Below, piece after piece: positions 55,304 through 63,090 of a stretch of 64,000 nt of DNA; the first letter of the stretch is position 1, and every line of letters starts with the position of its first letter. Under the pieces are notes generated by a model. The model was given only the letters and a program-made list of their open reading frames with translations, was not told the origin of the DNA and did no database searches. Source of the stretch: Acidocella sp. (GTDB lineage Bacteria; Pseudomonadota; Alphaproteobacteria; Acetobacterales; Acetobacteraceae); contig DAIDEE010000060.1 in the NCBI GenBank assembly GCA_027308685.1, positions 1 through 64,000 of the forward strand. The letters run 5' to 3'. The translations under genes and the position numbers were made by a program.

Positions 55304-56386
55304 ATGGCTTCCTGGTTTATTGGATCAGAGATTTATCGTTTGCCGGTGTTCCAACCGCCGCATCCGTTGGCGGTTCCACGGGTCATGCTGGTGCATGATA
55401 TTTGCTGTGCGTTAAATTGGCTTCCTCCGAGTAAATATCTGGAAAGTTCGGTGGCAAGCCTCGCCGAGCTGAAAATTTTTCATGTGCCGGATTACATTTC
55501 GGCTTTGCAACAGGCGGAGGTTGAACAATCGTTGCCGCTTGCGATGCAGGCTCGATACAGAATAGGCATTGATTCCAATGCTATTCACCCGGCGGTGTTT
55601 CGTCGCCCTGCAACTTCTGCGGGAGGAGCTTTGATGGCAGTGTCCCTGACGGCCGACGGCGGGGTGGTTTATGCGCCGGGGGTTGGTAATCATCACGGTA
55701 TGCCAGATCGCGCCAGCGGTTTTTGTTTTGTGAATGATATTGCGCTGGGGATTTTGCGGTGGCGTGCGTTGGGGGTTCGAAGGGTGGTTTATCTCGACCT
55801 TGATGCTCACCACGGCGACGGGGTGGAGGCTGCTTTCGCCAACGACCCTGATGTTTTAACGATCTCAGTCCATGAGGCAGGCCGTTGGCCCCGGACTGGC
55901 ACGGTGAGCAACCCAGGGTGTGGGATTTGGAATTTTCCGGTTCCGGCGGGGTTTAGCGATACGGAATTGCGGTTTTTGCTCGAAGCGAAAATAGTGCCGC
56001 TCATTGAGGCTCATGCTCCGGAAGCGGTGATTTTGCTGCCCGGGGCGGATGCTCTGGAGGATGACCCGATGAGTAGGCTATCACTTTCGAATAACGCGTT
56101 GTGGGACGCTGTCCGGGCGGTGCGCGGGTTGGCGCCCAGGCTGGCTGTGTTTGGTGGTGGCGGATATAACCCTTACAGTCTGGCGCGCTGCTGGACTGGC
56201 GTCTGGGCGATTTTGAATGATATTGAAATCCCGCATGGTTTGCCTCCGGCCGTGCAGGCATTGCTGCGGGGCGTGGCATATTTCAGGGCGGCGGGGAGAA
56301 ACCCCCCGGCGCGGTGGTTTGAACAAATGCGTGACGCGCCGGCTGAAGGGCCGGTGCGCGACGAGGTAAAGGGTTTATGCGTATGA
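55304..56386 (+). CDS. Histone-deacetylase-family protein (AcuC/HDAC-like)
   Basis: A 360-residue arginase/deacetylase-fold enzyme. The active site looks complete: GNHHGMPDRASGFCFVND with two His, DLDAHHGDGV with two zinc ligands, the third zinc Asp in LPGADAL, and Tyr in FGGGGYN. It should remove acetyl groups from acetyl-lysine or small acetylated amines such as polyamines. AcuC homologues deacetylate acetyl-CoA synthetase. It is divergent from the odd hydrolase and overlaps the DUF192 gene by 10 nt. Confidence 0.87.
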   Translation: MASWFIGSEIYRLPVFQPPHPLAVPRVMLVHDICCALNWLPPSKYLESSVASLAELKIFHVPDYISALQQAEVEQSLPLAMQARYRIGIDSNAIHPAVFRRPATSAGGALMAVSLTADGGVVYAPGVGNHHGMPDRASGFCFVNDIALGILRWRALGVRRVVYLDLDAHHGDGVEAAFANDPDVLTISVHEAGRWPRTGTVSNPGCGIWNFPVPAGFSDTELRFLLEAKIVPLIEAHAPEAVILLPGADALEDDPMSRLSLSNNALWDAVRAVRGLAPRLAVFGGGGYNPYSLARCWTGVWAILNDIEIPHGLPPAVQALLRGVAYFRAAGRNPPARWFEQMRDAPAEGPVRDEVKGLCV

Positions 56387-56859
56387 GATTAGCGTTGTTG
56401 GCGGCGGTTTTGGTGATGGTAACGGCTATTGCGCACGCCGAATCGGATGATCCAACGGGCCCGCAGCCGAAATTGCCGACCGAGCAACTCACGATTATTT
56501 CCAGTGACGGCAAGAGCCACGTATTCAACGTGGAAGTGGCCGTAACCACGCAGCAACAAGATACCGGCTTGATGTTCCGTTCAGTTGTGCCCGCTGATAC
56601 AGGCATGTTGTTTCCCTGGCCGCATCCGCAAGTTTCTGAAATGTGGATGAAAAACACCATATCTCCCCTCGATATGGTGTTTATCGGTGCAGACGGGACC
56701 ATCAAGGCCATCGCCGAGAATACGGTACCTTACAGTTTGCGCGACATCTCTAGCGGCGTACCGGTTTTGGCCACTTTGGAGTTGCAGGCGGGCATCACTG
56801 CGGCTGAGAATATCAATGTTGGCGACAAGGTGATTGCCAAGCAGTTCTCCGGCGGCTAA
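56377..56859 (+). CDS. Exported DUF192-type protein
   Basis: A 160-residue protein. A signal peptide ([17 protein letters not shown]) is followed by the DUF192 core: [36 protein letters not shown] and [10 protein letters not shown]. The fold is small and beta-rich; function is unknown. It overlaps the deacetylase gene, so they are likely co-expressed. Confidence 0.87.
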   Translation: MRMRLALLAAVLVMVTAIAHAESDDPTGPQPKLPTEQLTIISSDGKSHVFNVEVAVTTQQQDTGLMFRSVVPADTGMLFPWPHPQVSEMWMKNTISPLDMVFIGADGTIKAIAENTVPYSLRDISSGVPVLATLELQAGITAAENINVGDKVIAKQFSGG

Positions 56860-56873
56860 GCCGTGCCCCATGG

Positions 56874-56950
56874 CGGGGCGTGGCGCAGCCTGGTAGCGCG
56901 CTTGTTTTGGGTACAAGAGGCCCCCGGTTCGAATCCGGGCGCCCCGACCA
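56874..56950 (+). tRNA. tRNA-Pro (anticodon TGG)
   Basis: Acceptor arms CGGGGCG and CGCCCCG pair; the anticodon loop is TTTGGGT with anticodon TGG; the T-arm reads GGTTCGAATCC and CCA is encoded. It lies between the DUF192 gene and the complex I accessory gene. Confidence 0.95.
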
Positions 56951-56966
56951 TATAAGGAATTACAGT

Positions 56967-57272
56967 ATGCGAGCACGTATTTTTCTTCCTCCTCGGTCGG
57001 CCATGCAGTCTGGTACGGCCAAAACGCATCGCTGGATCTTTGAATTTGAGCCGAACGCCGCCAAAATTAGGGATACGTTGATGGGTTGGACCGGTAGCGA
57101 TGATATGTTGAGCCAAGTGCGCTTGAGCTTCGATACCAGAGAGGCCGCGGTTGCTTATGCCGAGGCACACGGGATTTTGTATGATCTGGAAATTCCAACC
57201 GTGCGTGTAACCAAGCCCAAAGCCTATGCTGACAATTTCCGTGCCGACCGCAAGGAAAACTGGACTCACTAA
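56967..57272 (+). CDS. NADH-quinone oxidoreductase accessory subunit, NDUFS4 family
   Basis: A 101-residue protein from ATG 56967 with AAGGA upstream; the longer frame would include tRNA-Pro. ARIFLPPRSAMQSGTAKTHRW is the conserved start (ARI.......MQSG), with GSDDMLSQVRLSF and AVAYAEAHG as later family patterns, and NFRADRKENWTH at the end. This is the 18-kDa subunit of respiratory complex I, found in alphaproteobacteria and mitochondria. It is boxed in by two tRNA genes. Confidence 0.92.
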   Translation: MRARIFLPPRSAMQSGTAKTHRWIFEFEPNAAKIRDTLMGWTGSDDMLSQVRLSFDTREAAVAYAEAHGILYDLEIPTVRVTKPKAYADNFRADRKENWTH

Positions 57273-57282
57273 CCCGCCTTCA

Positions 57283-57359
57283 GCGCCCTTAGCTCAGATG
57301 GATAGAGCACGAGACTTCTAATCTTGAGGCCGGTGGTTCGACTCCACCAGGGCGCGCCA
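57283..57359 (+). tRNA. tRNA-Arg (anticodon TCT)
   Basis: Acceptor arms GCGCCCT and AGGGCGC pair; the anticodon loop is CTTCTAA giving TCT; the T-arm has GGTTCGACTCC and CCA is encoded. It lies 11 nt after the NDUFS4-type gene. The 175 bp after it hold nothing recognisable. Confidence 0.95.
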
Positions 57360-57535
57360 AAAAAATATAACAATATCACTGCCGCGCGGCAAGCGGCTAC
57401 TGAGCATGGTGATAACGCAGCACGCTTGGCTCTTAGGTCATATGCCGTAACTAAAGTCATAGAATAACGCTTATATATTCAGTGGTGTTTCGTCTGATAA
57501 ACCAAGACGCCTGATGCTCGGTTAGCGCCCCTTGT

Positions 57536-58846
57536 TTATTCAAACATCACCGCCGGCAATGCTGTAGCTAAATCTTCGGCAATCATACCGGGCCCAGCTT
57601 TTATGGCGGCTTGCCCATGTAGCCAGACGCCAGCGCAGCACGCCTCGAAGACTGGCATTTTTTGGGCGATCAGGGCGGCGATGATGCCGGTCAGCACGTC
57701 GCCGGTGCCGCCGGTGGCGAGCCAGGGCGGGGCGTTGTCATTGATAGTAACGCGGCCATCAGGGGCGGCAATGATGGTGTCAGGACCTTTGAGGATCGTG
57801 ACCGCGCCGGTGGTGCGGGCGGCGGCGCGGGCGGCAGTTAGTTTGTCGCCGTCTAGCGGGCCAAATATCCGGGTAAACTCACCCATATGTGGGGTGATAA
57901 CGGCAGTGCCGCGCAGTTTTTCAGGGGTTGCGGTGCAGACGGTCAGAGCGTCAGCGTCGGCGATGATGGTTTTACCTGCGGTAATCAGAGCGGCAAGCTT
58001 GGCTCCTGCTTGTGTCACTCCCAGGCCAGGGCCGCACACCCATACTGTGCGCCTTTCATCGGCGATCAGCGTTTCCAATGAATCGTTACGAACAATCAAA
58101 CCAGCTTCGGAGGGAATCAAAGGCGTTTCAGAATGTAGCGTTACCATACCGGCGCCGGCGCGGCGAGCGGCAGCGCAGGCGAGGCGGGCGGCACCGGGCA
58201 TCGTGCCTGACAGCACCGTGACATCACCATTGGTATATTTATGGCTGGTGGCCGCGCGGGCGGGCAGGGACCACAGGTGCGGGTTATTTACCCAGATTTG
58301 CGGCCGGATATGCTGTAATAATGTATCAGGAAGGCCAATGTCGCGTAACAGAATTTCACCGCAATGGGCACGGCCTGGATAAAGCAGGTGCCCGGGCTTG
58401 AGGCGGAAGAAGGTGATGGTGAGTTCGGCTTGCGGGGCGTAACCGCGAACCGCGCCGGTGGCGCCATCCACGCCGCTTGGCATATCAACAGCCACAACGC
58501 GCCTGGCGGCCCTTAATAAATCAGCGACCGAAGGTGCTATGTCGCGCGATAGCCCAGCGCCAAACGCCGCATCGATGACCAAATCCGCTTTTGCGATGTC
58601 CTCGGTTGTAGCGGACGCCACCGGCAGGATATTTACGGGCCAGCCTTGGGTACTTAAGTATGCTGCCGCGACCTTGCCGTCTCCGCCATTATTTCCTGGT
58701 CCCGCCAGCACGACCACCCGGCATGGCACATAACGGCGGATGACCGCCCGTGCGACAGCCCGCCCGGCAGCGGCCATTAAGGCAGGCTCATTATTGGCCA
58801 GCCGGTCTACCTGAGTCATCTCAAGCGGGGTTAAAACTTCATTCAC
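57536..58846 (-). CDS. nnr: Bifunctional NAD(P)H-hydrate epimerase / dehydratase
   Basis: About 436 residues. The N-terminal YjeF epimerase domain has VVLAGPGNNGGDGKVAAAYL and VDMPSGVDGATG; the C-terminal ribokinase-like dehydratase has VWVCGPGLG, ITPHMGEFTRIFG and ATGGTGDVLTGIIAALIAQ. It repairs hydrated NADH and NADPH. It is shorter than the common 490-500 residues, mainly in the N-domain. I chose GTG 58846; a TTG at 58864 and ATG 58819 also fit and none has a clear ribosome site. Confidence 0.9.
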   Translation of the reverse strand: MNEVLTPLEMTQVDRLANNEPALMAAAGRAVARAVIRRYVPCRVVVLAGPGNNGGDGKVAAAYLSTQGWPVNILPVASATTEDIAKADLVIDAAFGAGLSRDIAPSVADLLRAARRVVAVDMPSGVDGATGAVRGYAPQAELTITFFRLKPGHLLYPGRAHCGEILLRDIGLPDTLLQHIRPQIWVNNPHLWSLPARAATSHKYTNGDVTVLSGTMPGAARLACAAARRAGAGMVTLHSETPLIPSEAGLIVRNDSLETLIADERRTVWVCGPGLGVTQAGAKLAALITAGKTIIADADALTVCTATPEKLRGTAVITPHMGEFTRIFGPLDGDKLTAARAAARTTGAVTILKGPDTIIAAPDGRVTINDNAPPWLATGGTGDVLTGIIAALIAQKMPVFEACCAGVWLHGQAAIKAGPGMIAEDLATALPAVMFE

Positions 58847-58909
58847 AGAAAAAACTTGGCACAATCTGTGCGTTGTCGCCTAATCGTTATCGAATCGGGA
58901 GTGTGGAAC

Positions 58910-59551
58910 ATGGGCAAGGTGATTGCGGTCGCTCAACAAAAGGGTGGTTCGGGTAAAACCATGCTGACCGCACAGTTGGCGGTAGCTCTGGCGGCAGGTT
59001 GCAACGTAGCGGTGCTTGATATTGACCCGCAAGGCAGCCTTACGATCTGGGGCAAATTAAGGGCGAGCGCGGCCAAGGCCAGCGTGGCTGTTGCGTCGCA
59101 TGCGGTCTCGGGCTGGCGGCTGGCAAGTGAACTTGAAAAGCTGAAGGCGGCCTATGACATCGTGCTGATCGACACGCCGCCGGTCATCGACAGTGACGCA
59201 CGTCGGGCGATTCGGGCGGCGGATATCGTGATAATCCCGCTCAATCCCTCGCCGCCGGACCTATGGGCCGCAGAAGGTACGTTGAAGCTGGCGGCCGAGG
59301 AAAAGCGTAAAGTTGCGCTGGTATTCAACCGTGCGCCAGCGGCCTCGCGGCTGCGTAAGCGTATGGAGGCTGAAATTGCGGCGCGAGGCTTATTGTTGTT
59401 CAGCAATGCCCTCGCCAACCGAGCTGGTTATGCCAATGCGTTCGCTGATGGACTCGGGGTTTCGGAAATCAGTATGACCACTCCAGCTGGCCTGGAATTG
59501 TGCGCTTTGGCAGAAGAGGTCAAAAATCAGCTAAAAATTAATGAATTATAA
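58910..59551 (+). CDS. ParA-family ATPase (orphan, no parB nearby)
   Basis: A 213-residue ParA/MinD-type ATPase. The deviant Walker A is QQKGGSGKTM with the signature lysine, DIDPQGSLTIWG follows, and IDTPPVIDSDA is the Walker B region. It matches small ParA-like proteins that place other cargo rather than chromosomes. GGAG lies before ATG 58910; the upstream extension to 58856 overlaps nnr and is not used. No parB or parS is seen. Confidence 0.85.
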   Translation: MGKVIAVAQQKGGSGKTMLTAQLAVALAAGCNVAVLDIDPQGSLTIWGKLRASAAKASVAVASHAVSGWRLASELEKLKAAYDIVLIDTPPVIDSDARRAIRAADIVIIPLNPSPPDLWAAEGTLKLAAEEKRKVALVFNRAPAASRLRKRMEAEIAARGLLLFSNALANRAGYANAFADGLGVSEISMTTPAGLELCALAEEVKNQLKINEL

Positions 59552-59756
59552 CTAAAAAACTGGCTTTCGCTTCATGAAAACTTTAAGTTCACGTAAAAAT
59601 TTGTAATTTTTAATCTCGAAAAGCCTATTTTTCGCTCAACACACGCTTGCGTGATTGCCTTTTTTCCGCCACAAACCGCCGCAGTGGTTCACGGTGCACA
59701 TGAAGTTTTGATGAAGCATTGGACTTGCCGCCAAGTTTAGGGAGCTTCTAAAAAAG
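59552..59756 (+). ncRNA. Possible small RNA between parA and the terminator at 59771
   Basis: About 200 AT-rich bases follow the parA stop with no convincing reading frame, then a strong terminator. Short inverted parts are visible (AACACACGCTTGCGTG). Either this is a long 3' untranslated region of parA or a separate small RNA. No promoter was identified with confidence. Confidence 0.25.
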
Positions 59757-59798
59757 ACACCAAATGGTGTGGCCGGTCATAAGACCGGCCTTTTTTTT
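59757..59798. terminator. Strong bidirectional terminator with adjacent palindrome
   Basis: The stem GGCCGGTC / GACCGGCC (59771-59790, loop ATAA) is followed on the plus strand by nine T. On the minus strand the same hairpin is followed by ACACCATTTGGTGT, itself a small hairpin, and then CTTTTTT. So it can stop both parA-side and YciI-side transcription. Confidence 0.85.
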
Positions 59799-60087
59799 AG
59801 CCTTTGCGGCGATGGAACCTTTGGATACTCACCGCGCCCCAAATTTTATGAACCGCATAAGGGTCGGCATTCACGAATGCCTCCACGACCTCCATGCTGT
59901 CGCCTTCGATCAGAAACAGCGAGCCGATCATGGTCTCACCATCGGGGGTTTGCAGCGGGCCGGAGAGAACAACGCTGACGCCAAAAAGCTCATCGGTCTC
60001 GATGAAGGCCCGGTGGGCCGTGTAGTGCTGCAACCGCGATGCCAGAGCATTTGGGTGATCCAGCGCGTGAACAGCAAATAATGGCAT
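59797..60087 (-). CDS. YciI-family protein
   Basis: A 96-residue protein of the YCII fold (dimeric ferredoxin-like). LFAVHALDHPNALASRLQHY at the start includes the conserved His; RAFIETDELFGVSVVLSGPL and EAFVNADPYA are family patterns. Enzymatic role is unclear; YciI can act as a dehydrochlorinase-like or muconolactone-isomerase-like enzyme. It is divergent from the FAH-family gene. Confidence 0.85.
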   Translation of the reverse strand: MPLFAVHALDHPNALASRLQHYTAHRAFIETDELFGVSVVLSGPLQTPDGETMIGSLFLIEGDSMEVVEAFVNADPYAVHKIWGAVSIQRFHRRKG

Positions 60088-60207
60088 CTTGCTTGAATCT
60101 TTCTATGGGCTGAAACACATGTAGTCTGATTGCAAAAGTTAGATATGGCCTGGCACGCCACCCAGCTTTGAGCCAGTCGCGGGCAATTTTTGGATGAGGA
60201 ATTTGGT

Positions 60208-61053
60208 ATGAAACTGTTGCGGTATGGCGATGAGGGGCAGGAACAATGGGGTTTGGTGGATGATGATGGCAAAACCCGTAGCCTGTCGGACGCTCTGGTT
60301 GGGTTTGCCGGTGATGCGCTGAGTCCGGCCTGGATTGATCATTTATCCAAGCTGCCGCCGCACACACTGCCGTTTTTGAAGGCCGAACACCGGATTGCGG
60401 CGCCAATTCCCCGGCCTCTCAATTTCGTCTGCATCGGGTTGAATTATGCCGACCATGCGGCGGAAACCGGCGGGAAAATCCCGAAGGAGCCGATTATTTT
60501 CCTCAAATCCCTCTCGGCCTTCAGCGGCCCGTTTGATGACATCAAAATTCCACGCGGCTCGGAGAAGACCGACTGGGAAGTCGAGCTTGGCGTGGTGATC
60601 GGCACCAAGGCCTGTTACGTGAGCGAGGCTGATGCGCTGGATTATGTGGCCGGCTATTGCACCGTGAATGATGTGTCTGAGCGCGCCTACCAGATGGAGC
60701 GCTCCGGCACCTGGGATAAAGGCAAAGGCTGCGACACGTTTGGGCCGGTGGGGCCTTATCTTGTCACCAAGGACGAGGTGCCTGACCCGCAGAATTTGAA
60801 CCTTTGGACTGAGGTGGACGGTATCCGCCGCCAGAACGGCAACACCAAAACCATGGTGTTTGGGGTGAAGACGCTGGTGAGCTATGTCTCGCAGTTCATC
60901 ACTCTATATCCCGGTGATATTATTGCCACCGGCACGCCGCCTGGCGTTGGATTGGGGATCAAGCCGGAGCCGATTTTCCTGAAGGCCGGACAGACTTTGA
61001 AGGTTGGCGTGCAGGGCCTGGGCGAGCAGACCTACAAAACCATCGCCGCCTGA
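60208..61053 (+). CDS. Fumarylacetoacetate-hydrolase-family enzyme
   Basis: About 281 residues from ATG 60208 (GAGGAA before it; upstream TTG at 60190 less likely). The FAH core has CIGLNYADHAAETG, the metal ligands in DWEVELGVVIG, and GCDTFGPVGPYLV and GDIIATGTPPGVGLG. Members split C-C bonds or tautomerise ring-cleavage products such as ureidoglycolate or acylpyruvates. Substrate unknown. The next gene, an ABM-domain protein, is 15 nt downstream. Confidence 0.88.
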   Translation: MKLLRYGDEGQEQWGLVDDDGKTRSLSDALVGFAGDALSPAWIDHLSKLPPHTLPFLKAEHRIAAPIPRPLNFVCIGLNYADHAAETGGKIPKEPIIFLKSLSAFSGPFDDIKIPRGSEKTDWEVELGVVIGTKACYVSEADALDYVAGYCTVNDVSERAYQMERSGTWDKGKGCDTFGPVGPYLVTKDEVPDPQNLNLWTEVDGIRRQNGNTKTMVFGVKTLVSYVSQFITLYPGDIIATGTPPGVGLGIKPEPIFLKAGQTLKVGVQGLGEQTYKTIAA

Positions 61054-61068
61054 ACCGGGAGCCAGCCT

Positions 61069-61362
61069 ATGATCACCGAATTTGCCGAAATCACCGTTAA
61101 ACCCGGCATGGAGCAGGCGTTCCAAGACGGGGTTGCCACCTGTCAGCCGGTGTTTGCCCGCGCCGCCGGCTGCCATGGACTTGAATTGCACCACTCCATT
61201 GAAAACCCCCAGCATTTTATTTTGATGGTGATGTGGGAAAGCGTCGCTCACCATATGGACATGTTCCGCAACTCTGCGGATTTTCAAATCTGGCGGGGCG
61301 CGGTGGGCGCGTGTTTCGCCGGGCCGCCGAAGGTGTATCACACCAAAACCACCATCCGCTGA
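61069..61362 (+). CDS. Antibiotic biosynthesis monooxygenase (ABM) domain protein
   Basis: A 97-residue ABM-fold protein: FAEITVKPGMEQAFQDGVAT, AAGCHGLELHHSIENPQHF and VMWESVAHHMDMFRNSADF. Such proteins are dimeric ferredoxin-like and often quinone-modifying or heme-degrading. It sits close behind the FAH-family gene and is likely co-expressed. Confidence 0.87.
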   Translation: MITEFAEITVKPGMEQAFQDGVATCQPVFARAAGCHGLELHHSIENPQHFILMVMWESVAHHMDMFRNSADFQIWRGAVGACFAGPPKVYHTKTTIR

Positions 61363-61398
61363 TTGGCTTTTTGAGCGCGAAATTGGTAGGGGAGCCGG

Positions 61399-62967
61399 AT
61401 GGACCAGGCTCTCCCCCTTATTGAATCCACCACCGGCATTCCGCCCCGCCGCACCTTTGCCATCATCTCGCATCCTGACGCCGGTAAAACCACGCTGACC
61501 GAAAAACTGCTGCTGTTCGGCGGTGCCATCCGCGAAGCCGGCATGGTGAAGGCGCGGCAGGACCGGCGGCAGACACGCTCAGACTGGATGAAGATCGAAC
61601 GCCAGCGCGGCATTTCGGTGACATCCTCGGTGATGACGTTTGAATTTGGCGGTGCGGTGTTCAACTTGCTCGATACGCCGGGCCACGAAGATTTCTCTGA
61701 GGATACCTACCGTACACTCACCGCCGTCGATAGCGCGGTGATGGTGATTGACGCCGCCAAGGGCATCGAGCTGCAGACCAAGAAACTATTCGAGGTTTGC
61801 CGGTTGCGGAATATTCCCATCACCACCTTCATTAACAAGGTGGACCGTGAAGGGCAGAACCCGTTTGAGTTGTTGGACGAAATTTCCTCAACGCTGGCGT
61901 TGGACATCTGCCCGATGGTCTGGCCGATTGGCACGGGCGGGCTGTTCCGGGGGTGCTTTGATATTCGCAACAACCGGTTGGTTTCGGCGGTAAAGCCGGG
62001 CGATACCAAGACCGAGCCAAAATTCGCCATTCCGGCGGACCAGAAGGCGCAGTTGGATGAGGACATCGAGCTGATTCATGCGGCGTTCCCGCCGTTTGAT
62101 TTGCAGTCATTCTCCGAAGGGCATTTGACGCCGGTGTATTTTGGCTCGGCGCTGAAGGATTATTCGGTGCGTGAATTGCTGGAAGGGCTGGTGGCCAACG
62201 CCCCGCCGCCGCAGCCGCGCGCTTCGGATACGCGGGTGGTGGAACCCGATGAAGCGCCCGTTACCGGCTTTGTGTTTAAGGTGCAGGCCAATATGGACCC
62301 GCAGCACCGCGACCGGATTGCCTTTACCCGCATTTGTTCAGGCAAGTTTACGCGGGGGATGAAATTGATCCATTCGCGCACCAAAAAGCCGATGGCGATT
62401 CAGGCGCCGATTTTCTTCTTTGCGCAGGACCGTTCCTTGGCTGAAGAAGCCTATCCCGGCGATATTATCGGCATCCCCAACCATGGTACGCTGCGGGTGG
62501 GTGATACACTCACTGAGGGTGAGGTTTTGCGCTTCACCGGTATCCCGGATTTCGCTCCGGAAATTCTGCGCCGCGTGCGCCTGGCCGACCCGATGAAAGC
62601 CAAGCAGTTGCGTAAGGCGCTAGAGGATTTGGCCGAAGAAGGTGTCACCCAGGTATTCCGCCCGATGACCGGCTCAGACTGGATTGTGGGCGTGGTGGGG
62701 GCGTTGCAGTTAGACGTGCTCTCCAGCCGCATCGAGCAGGAATATTCGGTGCCGGTGGCGTTTGAGCAGGCGCCGTTTGATACGGCGCGTTGGATATTCT
62801 CAGAAGACGCCGCGCGGTTGAAAACCTTCATCGAACTGAACCGCAGTGCGATGAGCGAAGACCGCGAGGGCGCCCCGGTGTACCTGGTGCGCAATAATTG
62901 GGAGCTGAACCGGATGAAGGAAAATTTCCCGGAGATTACGTTCTCGGCGACGCGGGAGAGACGGTAG
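61399..62967 (+). CDS. prfC: Peptide chain release factor 3
   Basis: A 522-residue translational GTPase. G1 is SHPDAGKTTLTEKLLLFG, the effector loop is near QRGISVTSSVMTFE, G3 is DTPGHEDFSEDTYR and G4 is NKVDREG. The C-terminal domains have PMTGSDWIVGVVGALQLDVL, typical of RF3. It recycles RF1 and RF2 from the ribosome. GGGGAG lies before the ATG. Confidence 0.95.
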   Translation: MDQALPLIESTTGIPPRRTFAIISHPDAGKTTLTEKLLLFGGAIREAGMVKARQDRRQTRSDWMKIERQRGISVTSSVMTFEFGGAVFNLLDTPGHEDFSEDTYRTLTAVDSAVMVIDAAKGIELQTKKLFEVCRLRNIPITTFINKVDREGQNPFELLDEISSTLALDICPMVWPIGTGGLFRGCFDIRNNRLVSAVKPGDTKTEPKFAIPADQKAQLDEDIELIHAAFPPFDLQSFSEGHLTPVYFGSALKDYSVRELLEGLVANAPPPQPRASDTRVVEPDEAPVTGFVFKVQANMDPQHRDRIAFTRICSGKFTRGMKLIHSRTKKPMAIQAPIFFFAQDRSLAEEAYPGDIIGIPNHGTLRVGDTLTEGEVLRFTGIPDFAPEILRRVRLADPMKAKQLRKALEDLAEEGVTQVFRPMTGSDWIVGVVGALQLDVLSSRIEQEYSVPVAFEQAPFDTARWIFSEDAARLKTFIELNRSAMSEDREGAPVYLVRNNWELNRMKENFPEITFSATRERR

Positions 62968-63090
62968 GGGGTTTGCGCCGCCGTTCTATCCCACGCCTGA
63001 AATCGTTCCTGAATATGTAACGTGGTGCGCGGTCGTCGTGCAAATTCCCTCAAAACATGCGCGCCGCGTGCGGCGTGGCCGTACCGCGCA

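Noticed and set aside
59757-59770. Third copy of the CACCAAATGGTG palindrome as an RpiR operator
   Set aside because: It is part of a terminator on the minus strand, followed by six T, and no amino-acid gene is next to it.
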